In this document: in pieces, positions 41,251 through 49,628 of the stretch | How positions within the stretch are numbered: the stretch's first letter is position 1 | Layout of the letters: every line of letters begins with the position of its first letter | Source of the DNA: an uncultured Collinsella sp. | GTDB lineage: Bacteria > Actinomycetota > Coriobacteriia > Coriobacteriales > Coriobacteriaceae | Length of the DNA stretch: 64,000 nt | Assembly (NCBI GenBank): GCA_900757595.1 | Contig: CAAEOL010000063.1 | Location: forward strand, 1-64,000 | Direction of reading: 5' to 3' | Notes under the pieces: model-generated | Databases searched by the model: none | The model's input: the letters and a program-made list of their open reading frames with translations, nothing else | Told to the model about the DNA's origin: nothing | Program-made: the position numbers and the translations under genes

Positions 41251-43551
41251 CTATTTGATCTTGGTCGTACCCGGCGCCAGGTTGGGGTCGGTCTCGTTGG
41301 CCTCGGTCTGGAAGTGCTCGGTGTAGACGTTCTTGCCGTCGCGGAACATCTCGTAGTACTGCATCTTGGCGTAATCCTCGCGCGCCTTGGTGGCGGCTGC
41401 GGCAACGGCGTCGTCACCGGTGACGTTGGAGGAGAGCGCCCAGCGCAGGCTGGCGTCCTCGTAGCCCACGGAGTTGATGGCGGGCAGCGACTCGCGCAGC
41501 GTCATATGCGCCTTCTGGTAGTCGGTCAGCGGTGCGCCGATCAGCTGCATGAGCTGGGTGGACAGGTAGTTGGTGGACAGGTCGTCGGTCTCACTCGTCT
41601 GGTCGCAACCGGCAACGTCGTAGTTGGCCCAGATGATGTAGTCGGTCTGCCACAAGCGCTCCTGATGCGTGGCGTCGTCCTCGTCGGTAAACCACTTATC
41701 GTTGAACTTGGACGGGAAGAACGGCTGGTGGTCGCCCCAGAACACCACGACCACCTTGCGGTCGAGCTTGCTCAAGGCGTTAAGGAAGTAGCGAAGCGCC
41801 TGGTCGGACTGCTCGATGCACGAGACGTACTCGTCGACATCGGACAGCGTGCCGTCCTCGACGGTCTTGGCGTCCAGATCGGTCGTGTCGATGTTGAGGT
41901 GCATCTGCTTGTCGATCGGCACCAGGCCCGTGTCGTAGCCTGAGTGGTTCTGCATGGTCACGTCGAAGATAAACTGCGGATCGGCGTTCTGGTCGAGCAG
42001 CTCCAGAATCTTGTCGTAGGTAGCCTGGTCGGTCACCATGCCGCGCAGGGTATCGGCGCCCTGGAAATCGTTGATGGACAGGAACTGGTCAAAGCCAAAG
42101 TCCTTATAGACGTTCTCGCGGTTCCAGTTGGTGGCGTGGTTGGGGTGCATGGCCGTGGTGGAATAGCCGAGCGATTTGAACTGCTCTGCCAGGTTCCCGG
42201 TCGTCTCCATGTTGTAGATGGTGTAGGGGTACACGCCCGAACCCAGGTTGGCCATGGAGTTGCCGGTCATAAACTCAAACTCGGTATTGGCCGTGCCGCC
42301 GCCGTAGGCGCTCACGTAGAGCTTGCCGCGGCTGAGGCAGTTGGACAGGTTCTTAAAGTACTGCGGGCCCTCGTAGCCGGCGCGCATGTTCTGGTAGATG
42401 GACAGGTCCGAGAAGGTCTCGTTCATGATGGCGATGACCGTGGGCTTCTCGCTGTCGAATTGCTCCTTTGCGGCGGCGCGCTCGTCGCTCTTGGCCGCGT
42501 CGGACTTGTCGTAGGCCTTGGCGTACTTTTTGAGCGTGGCCTTGGCGTCATCGACAGAATAGTCGGCGGGTTTGGGCGGCTTGATGGACTGCGCTGCACT
42601 AATAAAGGCAGGCAGATAGCCCTCGCGCCAGTAGCTCTCGAGCGGGCGCCAGGTGTAGACGGTGATGCCGAGAGTGTTGTAGTAGTCGATGAGCGTGACA
42701 TGCGCGGTCACACCGCCCAGGCATAGCACTGCCACGAGCAGGTTGGTGAGCAGCATGCGCTTGGCGTTGGCGGCGCCCTTCTGACGGTGCGGTGCCACCA
42801 GGCCGGCGTACTCGCACAGCAGCATGGCGATGGCGGTAAAGCCCATGGACAGCACGCAGAACAGCGAGATCGAGAAGGTGTAGCCGTTGCCGGCGACCGC
42901 GGCGGCGGTGGAGATGGCCGAAAGGTCGCCCGGCTGGATGGGCATGGATTTAAACGTGATGACGAAGAACTCGGCAATGCCCAGGACAAAGAGGGCAAAG
43001 GCCAGGACCGCGGGAGCTGCGCCGTGGCGCTGGAATAGGAAGAACAGGCCGGTCATGAGCACGGTGATGATGGCCCACTCGAGCAGGATGCATAGGGGGT
43101 AGACCCAGGTAAAGTCGTGGTTGGACGAGACCTCCATGCCCAGCAGCGCAAAGACGCCGGCGAGCAGCAGGCACAAGACCGCGGCGACGAGCGGTTTGCC
43201 CACAAAGGCGCCGCGCAGGCGGGCGAGCTTGCCAGTGGGGGCGGGAGCGTCGGCCGAGGCGAACGCAAAGACGCGCGGGGCGATGCGGTCGCGGGCGATG
43301 CTGGCCCAAGCGCATCCGGTGAGAATGGCGTTGGTCAGGATGAGCATCACAAAGGCGAGCGGCTCGTTTTGAGCGACGAGGCCAATGGCGCCCCAAATGG
43401 TCAAAAAGAGCTGGAACAGGCCGAAGGCGACGCTCCACCCAAGAGCGCTTTTGGCAACGGTGCCCGACTTTGCGCAAATGGCCTTGGCCTCGCGCAAGAC
43501 AAGGTAGACGGTCGCCGCAAGACCGACGAGCGAGATGGCGGCAGCGAACAT
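41251..43551 (-). CDS. LTA-synthase-family membrane sulfatase/phosphoglycerol transferase
   Basis: 766 aa from the ATG at 43551, which has GAGGAG seven bases upstream. About seven N-terminal transmembrane helices (~1-300) are followed by an extracellular sulfatase-fold domain: NETFSDLSIY, GGGTANTEFEFMTGNS (catalytic-Thr region), MHPNHATNWNR, and the metal-site motif VVFWGDHQPFF. Such enzymes polymerise glycerol phosphate into teichoic or lipoteichoic acids, or modify glycans with phosphoglycerol. Which of these applies cannot be told from sequence. It is monocistronic. Confidence 0.9.
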   Translation of the reverse strand: MFAAAISLVGLAATVYLVLREAKAICAKSGTVAKSALGWSVAFGLFQLFLTIWGAIGLVAQNEPLAFVMLILTNAILTGCAWASIARDRIAPRVFAFASADAPAPTGKLARLRGAFVGKPLVAAVLCLLLAGVFALLGMEVSSNHDFTWVYPLCILLEWAIITVLMTGLFFLFQRHGAAPAVLAFALFVLGIAEFFVITFKSMPIQPGDLSAISTAAAVAGNGYTFSISLFCVLSMGFTAIAMLLCEYAGLVAPHRQKGAANAKRMLLTNLLVAVLCLGGVTAHVTLIDYYNTLGITVYTWRPLESYWREGYLPAFISAAQSIKPPKPADYSVDDAKATLKKYAKAYDKSDAAKSDERAAAKEQFDSEKPTVIAIMNETFSDLSIYQNMRAGYEGPQYFKNLSNCLSRGKLYVSAYGGGTANTEFEFMTGNSMANLGSGVYPYTIYNMETTGNLAEQFKSLGYSTTAMHPNHATNWNRENVYKDFGFDQFLSINDFQGADTLRGMVTDQATYDKILELLDQNADPQFIFDVTMQNHSGYDTGLVPIDKQMHLNIDTTDLDAKTVEDGTLSDVDEYVSCIEQSDQALRYFLNALSKLDRKVVVVFWGDHQPFFPSKFNDKWFTDEDDATHQERLWQTDYIIWANYDVAGCDQTSETDDLSTNYLSTQLMQLIGAPLTDYQKAHMTLRESLPAINSVGYEDASLRWALSSNVTGDDAVAAAATKAREDYAKMQYYEMFRDGKNVYTEHFQTEANETDPNLAPGTTKIK

Positions 43552-43764
43552 GCTGAGACTCCTCACAAACTAAAACCTACGAAAGCGGGGATTTACCCGA
43601 TTGTTACCAAGATATGCGCAGCAATTGGTGGCTGCGCACACCAACCAGCCATATTAACGCGCGCGTGTGGCGGTGTGGCGCAATGTAGTGGCGACCTGCG
43701 CGATAATGGACGGGAATTACACGGAAACGTAAAGGCTTCTTAAAGAAATGGCGAGGGTAGGGCG

Positions 43765-44637
43765 ATGAGCGAGCAGGTTTGCGAGGCGGACATGGGCGGC
43801 GACGGAGCTGCGGGCGTGGATACGTACGGCTATCCGGTCGAGACTACGGGCAACGCGGTACTGGACATTTTGGAGCACCGTTCCTCCACGCGCGCCTTCG
43901 CGCGTGATGACGACGACCGTCCCGTGGCGGTGACCGACGAGCAGCGTGCGGCGATTTTGCATGCGGCGAGTCGCGCGCCGTCGGCGGGCGCCATGATGAT
44001 GTATTCCATCGTGAGCATTCGCGAGCAGGCTACGCTGGACCGTCTGGCTGACCTGTGCGACCACCAGCCCATGATCGCCAAGGCGCCCTGGGCACTAATA
44101 TTTGTGGTCGACTATGCCAAGTGGATCGATCTGTTTGAGCACGTGGGCTGCTTTGAGCCCGAGTTTGTAGAGCGCACGGGCAAGTCGCCCCGTCGTGCAC
44201 CGGGTCTGGGCGACTTTGCCATCGCGGCCCAAGACGCCGTGATCGCTGCGCAAAACGCCGTGGTTGCCGCCGAGGCCCTGGGCCTGGGGAGCTGCTACAT
44301 TGGCGACATCGTGGAGAACGCCGAGAAAGTTGCCGAGCTGCTCGATCTGCCGCCCTATACCATGCCGCTATCGATGCTCATCATCGGCACGCCCCGCAAG
44401 GAGCGCCCGGCAATCGCACATCCCGTGGTGAACCTGGTGCACGAGGAGCGCTACTGCCGTGCGGATGCCGCGACCATGGACGCGCAGGTGGCCGAGATGG
44501 ACGCGATGTTTCGCCCGCACGCCCGCGAGGTGGGGGAGCGCGTGGTGGATATCTACACCCGCAAACACACCAGCCCCTTTATGGCAGAGATGAGCCGCTC
44601 CATGGAGTGGTGGTTCAAAAACTGGCTCGGAAAATGA
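43765..44637 (+). CDS. Nitroreductase-family protein (long form)
   Basis: 290 aa with a GAGGG site. The domain starts after ~25 acidic residues: LEHRSSTRAFARDD (FMN phosphate arginines), SRAPSAGAMMMYSIVSI, then AAQDAVIAAQNAVVAAEALG and GSCYIGDIVENAEKVAELL, and YTMPLSMLIIGTPRKERPA. The last ~80 residues hold several His/Arg residues and an extension (KHTSPFMAEMSRSMEWWFKN) typical of the NADPH-flavin reductase-like subgroup. It reduces an unknown electrophile with FMN. It is separate from the nitroreductase at 4384 in length and motif details. Confidence 0.87.
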   Translation: MSEQVCEADMGGDGAAGVDTYGYPVETTGNAVLDILEHRSSTRAFARDDDDRPVAVTDEQRAAILHAASRAPSAGAMMMYSIVSIREQATLDRLADLCDHQPMIAKAPWALIFVVDYAKWIDLFEHVGCFEPEFVERTGKSPRRAPGLGDFAIAAQDAVIAAQNAVVAAEALGLGSCYIGDIVENAEKVAELLDLPPYTMPLSMLIIGTPRKERPAIAHPVVNLVHEERYCRADAATMDAQVAEMDAMFRPHAREVGERVVDIYTRKHTSPFMAEMSRSMEWWFKNWLGK

Positions 44638-44639
44638 CG

Positions 44640-44672
44640 AATGTGACAAGGGGACAGTCCTTTTGTCACATT
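44640..44672. repeat. GGGACAGTCCC-type palindrome
   Basis: AATGTGACAAGGGGAC, a single central A, then GTCCTTTTGTCACATT. The 16-bp arms differ only by two G-T type changes. It starts 2 bp after the nitroreductase stop codon and may also act as its terminator. Confidence 0.85.
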
Positions 44673-44754
44673 CCATATCGCCGCGGTAGCCTAAAGACTG
44701 TATAAATCTTTATCTAGCTGGGAAAACAGTGCATTAAAACATGGGCCGATTACC

Positions 44755-44760
44755 TATAAT
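44755..44760 (+). promoter_or_regulatory. -10 element before kup
   Basis: A perfect TATAAT lies 35 bp before the kup start codon. The -35 at 17 bp spacing (CATTAA) is poor, so an activator may be needed. Confidence 0.4.
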
Positions 44761-44795
44761 CCCTTCGAACATTAAAGTTGGGAGGAAACCGGCTT

Positions 44796-46823
44796 ATGGA
44801 ACAAAAGGCCAAGGAGGCAGCCTCGCACGCTGCGATTCCTGTGAGCATCTCGGCGATGCTCGTCACGCTGGGCGTGGTGTACGGCGATATCGGCACCAGC
44901 CCTATGTATGTAACCAAGGCGCTCGTTGCCGGCAACGGCGGCATCGGAAGCGTCACGGAGGAGTTCGTGCTCGGCGCGCTCTCCCTTGTCGTGTGGACGG
45001 TCACGCTGCTGACCACCATCAAGTATGTGCTCATCTCGCTGCGCGCCGATAACCATGGTGAGGGCGGCATCTTTGCCCTGTACAGCCTGGTCAAGCGCTG
45101 CGGTAAGTGGCTTATCATCCCCGCCATGCTGGGTGGCGCCGCGCTGCTCGCCGACGGCATCCTGACGCCCGCCGTTACCGTTACCACGGCCATCGAGGGC
45201 CTGCGCACCATCCCGGCGGTCCATGCCGTGCTGGGCGATGACCAGGGCCGAGTCGTCGCCATTACGCTCGCCATCATCATCGTGCTCTTCTTGGTACAGC
45301 GCATCGGTACGGCCAAGATCGGTCACGCCTTTGGCCCCATCATGACGCTGTGGTTCCTGTTCCTGGGCGGCACGGGTCTGTTCTTTGTCCTCCAGCACCC
45401 TGCCGTGCTGCTGTGCCTCAACCCGGTGCGCGGCATCGCCTTTTTGCTGAGCCCCAACAACCATGCGGGCATCATGATTCTGGGCAGCTGCTTCCTCGCC
45501 ACCACCGGTGCCGAGGCGCTCTACTCCGACATGGGCCACGTCGGCCGCGGCAACATCTACGCTACCTGGCCGTTCGTTAAGTGCTGCCTGCTGCTTTCCT
45601 ATATGGGCCAGGGCGCTTGGCTTATCAACAACGCTGCCAACCCCGAGCTCATGGGCATTGCCGACCTCAACCCGTTCTACCAGATGCTCGCCCCGGGCCT
45701 GCGTCCGTTTGCCGTCGGCCTTTCCACCGTTGCGGCCATCATTGCCTCGCAGGCGCTCATCACCGGCGCATTCTCGCTGGTGTCCGAGGCCAGCCGTCTG
45801 GACCTCATGCCGCACATGCAGGTCTTCTACCCTGCCGAGACCAAGGGCCAGCTCTACATCCCCATGGTCAACAACGTCATGCTCGTGGGCTGCGTCATCG
45901 TGGTGCTGCTGTTCCAGAACTCGGCGCATATGGAAGCCGCCTACGGCCTTGCCATTACGCTGACTATGATGTGCACCACGCTGCTGCTCTTCTTCTACCT
46001 GCACGAGGAGCGCAAGCTCAAGGTTGCTCCGTGGATCTTCGCGGCCTTCTTCCTTTTGCTCGAAGGCTTCTTCTTCGTGAGCTCGCTCACCAAGTTCTTC
46101 CACGGCGGCTATTTCACCATCCTCATGGCCGCGCTCATCATGGGTATCATGGTGTGCTGGTACAACGGTACGGCTGTTGAGCAGCGCCAGTTTACGCTGC
46201 TGCCGCTGCGCAGCTACCTGCCGCAGCTCAAGCGCCTGCGCGATGACGATCGCTACGAGCGCCTGAGCGACAACATCGTGTACCTGACCAAGGACACCCA
46301 TACCGACTACATCGACCGTGATATCGTCTACTCGATCTTGGACAAGCATCCCAAGCGCGCTCGCGCCTGGTGGTTCGTGAATGTCGAGACCATGGACGAG
46401 CCGCATACCTTTGCCTATTCGGTCGAGACGTTTGGCACCGACTACGTGTTCCGCGTGCATCTGTACCTGGGCTACAAGATCAACCAGCGCGTCAATGCCT
46501 ACCTGCGTCAGGTCGTTCAGGACCTGGCTTCCACCGGCGAGCTGCCGGCGCAGACGCATGACTACTCGGTCTACAAGGACCCGGGTAACATCGGCACGTT
46601 CAAGTTCGTCCTGATCCGTAAGCTTCTGGCGCCCGAAAGCGACGTGGAGCCGAGCGAGCGTACGGCCATCACGCTCAAGTACATCATTCGTCGCGCCGCC
46701 GGCACGCCTGCACGCTGGTACGGCCTGGAGAACTCCAACGTGAGCTTTGAGTACGTGCCGCTGTTCACCAAGTTCAAGGCCGTGAACAAGATGCAACGCC
46801 TGGCTCCCAACGAGCGGCCGTAG
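44796..46823 (+). CDS. kup: Kup/HAK/KT-family potassium uptake protein
   Basis: 675 aa. Membrane part (residues ~20-445, about twelve helices) with the family signature GVVYGDIGTSPMYV near the N-terminus, ADGILTPAVTV, and TGAEALYSDMGHVGRGNI. The C-terminal ~230 residues form the cytoplasmic domain. It imports K+ with protons. The ATG at 44796 follows GGGAGG. The downstream small membrane gene (61 bp on) and the KdpDE-like pair make this a potassium locus, which suggests that the two-component system may control kup. Confidence 0.95.
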   Translation: MEQKAKEAASHAAIPVSISAMLVTLGVVYGDIGTSPMYVTKALVAGNGGIGSVTEEFVLGALSLVVWTVTLLTTIKYVLISLRADNHGEGGIFALYSLVKRCGKWLIIPAMLGGAALLADGILTPAVTVTTAIEGLRTIPAVHAVLGDDQGRVVAITLAIIIVLFLVQRIGTAKIGHAFGPIMTLWFLFLGGTGLFFVLQHPAVLLCLNPVRGIAFLLSPNNHAGIMILGSCFLATTGAEALYSDMGHVGRGNIYATWPFVKCCLLLSYMGQGAWLINNAANPELMGIADLNPFYQMLAPGLRPFAVGLSTVAAIIASQALITGAFSLVSEASRLDLMPHMQVFYPAETKGQLYIPMVNNVMLVGCVIVVLLFQNSAHMEAAYGLAITLTMMCTTLLLFFYLHEERKLKVAPWIFAAFFLLLEGFFFVSSLTKFFHGGYFTILMAALIMGIMVCWYNGTAVEQRQFTLLPLRSYLPQLKRLRDDDRYERLSDNIVYLTKDTHTDYIDRDIVYSILDKHPKRARAWWFVNVETMDEPHTFAYSVETFGTDYVFRVHLYLGYKINQRVNAYLRQVVQDLASTGELPAQTHDYSVYKDPGNIGTFKFVLIRKLLAPESDVEPSERTAITLKYIIRRAAGTPARWYGLENSNVSFEYVPLFTKFKAVNKMQRLAPNERP

Positions 46824-46883
46824 ACGTCGGCGGCTACACGGAGTTGGTTTTTGATGGACAAGATTGAGACCGGGGAGGCAAAC

Positions 46884-47078
46884 ATGGACGCAAAGATGCT
46901 TGATGGCCGCGAGGTGGTTGCCGAGCTGGTACGTGAGGCACGCGCTGACGCCGCCGAAGATCGGTTTTTGACGAACCGCGCCAACATGGATATGGCCGAT
47001 CGCGTAATTTCGATCGTGGCACTGGTATTTGGAGCGGTGTGCGTGTGTGCCCTGCTCGCGCACGTGCTGTTTGTCTAG
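46884..47078 (+). CDS. Small single-pass membrane protein beside kup
   Basis: 64 aa from the ATG at 46884, chosen for GGGGAGG seven bases upstream (earlier in-frame ATG at 46854). The acidic/basic amphipathic N-terminal half (VVAELVREARADAAEDRFL) is followed by one transmembrane helix (VISIVALVFGAVCVCALLAH). I do not recognise a family. Placement right after kup suggests a small regulatory or stabilising partner, comparable in position only to KdpF-like peptides. Confidence 0.6.
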   Translation: MDAKMLDGREVVAELVREARADAAEDRFLTNRANMDMADRVISIVALVFGAVCVCALLAHVLFV

Positions 47079-47110
47079 CGACCGCCGGTCGTAGAAGGCT
47101 TTACACTTGG

Positions 47111-47163
47111 AACCACCACAAGGGAAACCACCACATAGGTGCCTGTCCCTTTGTGGTGGTTTT
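47111..47163. repeat. CTGTCCC-containing inverted repeat before the sensor kinase
   Basis: AACCACCACAAGGGA pairs with TGTCCCTTTGTGGTGGTT, with an internal second AACCACCACA copy. It is followed by TTTTGTTTTT, so it may terminate the kup transcript. It shares the TGTCCCTTTGT core with the elements at 44640 and 58022. Confidence 0.7.
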
Positions 47164-47190
47164 TGTTTTTGAGAGAGGGGCGGGGCGCTG

Positions 47191-48816
47191 ATGGACGTCC
47201 GTACGGATGGCGATATTGCCGATAGCTTTTGGTGGCGGCGCACAACGCTGACGCGCCGCACTCCTCTGTATGACGCTTGCGTATCGGTGGGTCTGTTGGT
47301 CGCGGCGACGATTGTGGGTGCGCTGCTCGACCATCCGGGTCTCGCGCCGAGCATCATGATCGTCTATGTGTTCGCCGTTCAGCTGTGCGCATTCTTTACC
47401 TGGAGTCGCCTGTATTGCTTGCTGAGCTCGGCTGCCGCCGTGGCACTCTACAACTTCTTGTTTGTCGGCCCGCGCTACTCGCTGTCGTTTATCGACCGCG
47501 TCTATCCCGGCATGTTCTTCATCATGTTTGTGGTCTCGCTTGTGTCGAGCTCGATTGCGTTGGCCCTGCGCCGTGCCTTGGCACAGGCTGCCGCCAGCGA
47601 CCGCCGCACGCATATGGTGCTCGAGACCAACCGCATGCTGCAGCGGTGCGCCGATCAGCAGCAGATTGTCCATGCCATGGCAACGCAGCTGGCGCGTCTT
47701 TCGGGCTGCCCGGTCGTGTGGTACAGCGCCGACGCCGAGGGCGATGACCTGCTGCCGCGTGCGACATACACGGCCGTGGGCGATGCCGCGCCGGTGCATG
47801 AACTGGCGCCGCAGATGCCGCCGCGGCTCTCGGCGTCCGCCTATGTGGGAACGCCGCTCGATGCCACCTATGGCGGCTCGGCGTTTTATGGCATCTACCT
47901 GACGGTTCGCACGGGCGACGGCTTCGTCCGTTCGGGCGACCCCGCCTCGGTGGTGGGCGTGCTGGCTATCGTTGCCGAGCCCGACGTGCTGACGCATGAG
48001 GAGCGGACGCTTGCCGATGCCATCGTGAGCGAAGGCGGGCTGGCGCTCGACCGCGCCCGCGCCATGGAGGCCCGCGAGGAAGCGGCGGTGCTCGCCAAAA
48101 ACGAACAGCTGCGCGCCAACCTGCTGCGCTCCATCTCGCACGATCTGCGCACGCCGCTTACCAGTATTTCGGGTAATGCCGACGTGCTGCTCGACCAGGG
48201 CTCGACCGGCACCGCCGTGCTCGATGCCCAGACGCGCCGCGGCCTGCTTCTATCCATTCGCTCGGATGCGCTGTGGCTCAACGCCACCGTCGAGAATCTG
48301 CTCGCCATCACCAAGCTCGAGGGCGGCGGCATGCGTCTGTCGACTACGCTCGAGCTCATGGACGATATCGTCGAGGAGGCGCTGCGCCACGTGAACCCTG
48401 CCGTGCGCGAGCACGACCTTAAGGTGGTGGCGTGCGATGAGCCGGCGCTCGTCAACGTCGATGCACGCCTGATGGTGCAGCTGGTGGTCAATCTGGTGAA
48501 CAACGCCATCACCTATACGCCCGCGGGCTCGCATATCATGATTTCGATTAGCGTCGACGATGGGCGCGTGGCGTGCTCGGTGGCCGATGATGGTCCGGGC
48601 ATCGCACCCGAGGATCGCGAACGCATCTTTGAGTCGTTCTACACCGCCAACCACGGTCTTGCCGACAGCCATCGCAGCGTGGGCCTGGGTCTTTCGCTCT
48701 GCCGTTCCATTGCGTTGGCACATGGCGGTAGCATAGAGGTTGCCGCGGCGGACCCGCACGGTTCGGTCTTTACGATTGAACTTCCCGCCGCCGACGTTTC
48801 GTTTGATAAGGAGTAG
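47191..48816 (+). CDS. KdpD-like sensor histidine kinase lacking the N-terminal KdpD domain
   Basis: 541 aa. Four transmembrane helices of the DUF4118 type (~25-125, containing FLFVGPRYSLSF), a GAF-like region (~140-290), HisKA with SISHDLRTPLTSISGN (phospho-His ~318) and HATPase_c with NLVNNAITYTPAGS, DDGPGIAPEDRERIFESF and GLGLSLCRSIALAHGG. The ~400-residue N-terminal KdpD/USP part that binds c-di-AMP or K+ cues in classical KdpD is missing. It pairs with the response regulator 4 bp downstream. No kdpFABC is visible, so kup or an off-window operon is the likely target. Confidence 0.9.
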   Translation: MDVRTDGDIADSFWWRRTTLTRRTPLYDACVSVGLLVAATIVGALLDHPGLAPSIMIVYVFAVQLCAFFTWSRLYCLLSSAAAVALYNFLFVGPRYSLSFIDRVYPGMFFIMFVVSLVSSSIALALRRALAQAAASDRRTHMVLETNRMLQRCADQQQIVHAMATQLARLSGCPVVWYSADAEGDDLLPRATYTAVGDAAPVHELAPQMPPRLSASAYVGTPLDATYGGSAFYGIYLTVRTGDGFVRSGDPASVVGVLAIVAEPDVLTHEERTLADAIVSEGGLALDRARAMEAREEAAVLAKNEQLRANLLRSISHDLRTPLTSISGNADVLLDQGSTGTAVLDAQTRRGLLLSIRSDALWLNATVENLLAITKLEGGGMRLSTTLELMDDIVEEALRHVNPAVREHDLKVVACDEPALVNVDARLMVQLVVNLVNNAITYTPAGSHIMISISVDDGRVACSVADDGPGIAPEDRERIFESFYTANHGLADSHRSVGLGLSLCRSIALAHGGSIEVAAADPHGSVFTIELPAADVSFDKE

Positions 48817-48820
48817 CGCT

Positions 48821-49534
48821 GTGCCGAACTCTGCCGTAAAACCGCTCATCTTGGTCGTTGAGGACGACCCCGCCGTTCGCAATCTTATTGTTGCCGCGCT
48901 CGAGGCGCACGGCTTGCGCCATATGGCTGTGGAGACCGCCCATGCCGCCATCGCCGCCGCCTCGTCGCAGGCGCCGAGCATTGTGCTGCTCGATCTGGGC
49001 CTGCCCGATATGGACGGCGTCAAGGTGGTGGAGTCGGTGCGCGCATGGTCGGGCATGCCGATTATCGTGGTCTCGGCGCGCAGCGAGGATGCGGACAAAA
49101 TCCGCGCGCTCGATGCCGGTGCCGACGACTATCTGACCAAGCCGTTTTCGGTCGAGGAACTGCTCGCGCGCATTCGCACGACGCTCAGGCGCCTTTCGTA
49201 TGTGCAGACGGGCGGCGTTGTCTCCGAGGGCTCGTTCGATACCGGTGAGCTGCATATCGATTTTGATGCCGGCATCGCCACGATGGATGGCGAGGAACTG
49301 CATCTGACGCCGATCGAGTACAAGCTCCTGTGCCTGCTGGCGCATAACGCCGACAAGGTGCTGACGCACCAGTTTATCCTGCGCGAGATTTGGGGCACGG
49401 CAACTAAGAGCGACTTGGCGAGCCTGCGTGTCTTTATGGGCACGCTGCGCAAGAAGATCGAGTCCGACCCCGCGCATCCGCGCTATATCCAAACGCACGT
49501 GGGTATCGGCTATCGCCTGGTCATCCAAGGCTAG
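48821..49534 (+). CDS. KdpE-like response regulator (OmpR/PhoB class)
   Basis: 237 aa from a GTG start with AAGGAG. Receiver domain ~8-122: acidic pair EDD (~14-16), phospho-acceptor Asp58 in LLDLGLPDMDG, and YLTKPFSVEELLARI with the conserved Lys. The C-terminal winged helix (~140-235) shows HLTPIEYKLLCLLAHNADKV and THVGIGYRL. KdpE-type spacing and sequence. It is phosphorylated by the adjacent kinase; target promoters are not evident. Confidence 0.92.
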   Translation: MPNSAVKPLILVVEDDPAVRNLIVAALEAHGLRHMAVETAHAAIAAASSQAPSIVLLDLGLPDMDGVKVVESVRAWSGMPIIVVSARSEDADKIRALDAGADDYLTKPFSVEELLARIRTTLRRLSYVQTGGVVSEGSFDTGELHIDFDAGIATMDGEELHLTPIEYKLLCLLAHNADKVLTHQFILREIWGTATKSDLASLRVFMGTLRKKIESDPAHPRYIQTHVGIGYRLVIQG

Positions 49535-49560
49535 ATCGCCAACCACCATCCCACTATGAG

Positions 49561-49622
49561 TTGCGGTGAAATACGGTCTAAATTTGCCTAATTCCAGGCA
49601 AAACAGTCCGTATTCCACCGCA
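49561..49622. repeat. Nested inverted repeat between convergent genes
   Basis: Outer arms GTTGCGGTGAAATACGG/CCGTATTCCACCGCAAC pair except for one base, with the inner stem TTTGCCT/AGGCAAA. It serves the convergent kdpE-like and RlmKL-like genes as a bidirectional terminator. Confidence 0.8.
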
Positions 49623-49628
49623 ACTTTG

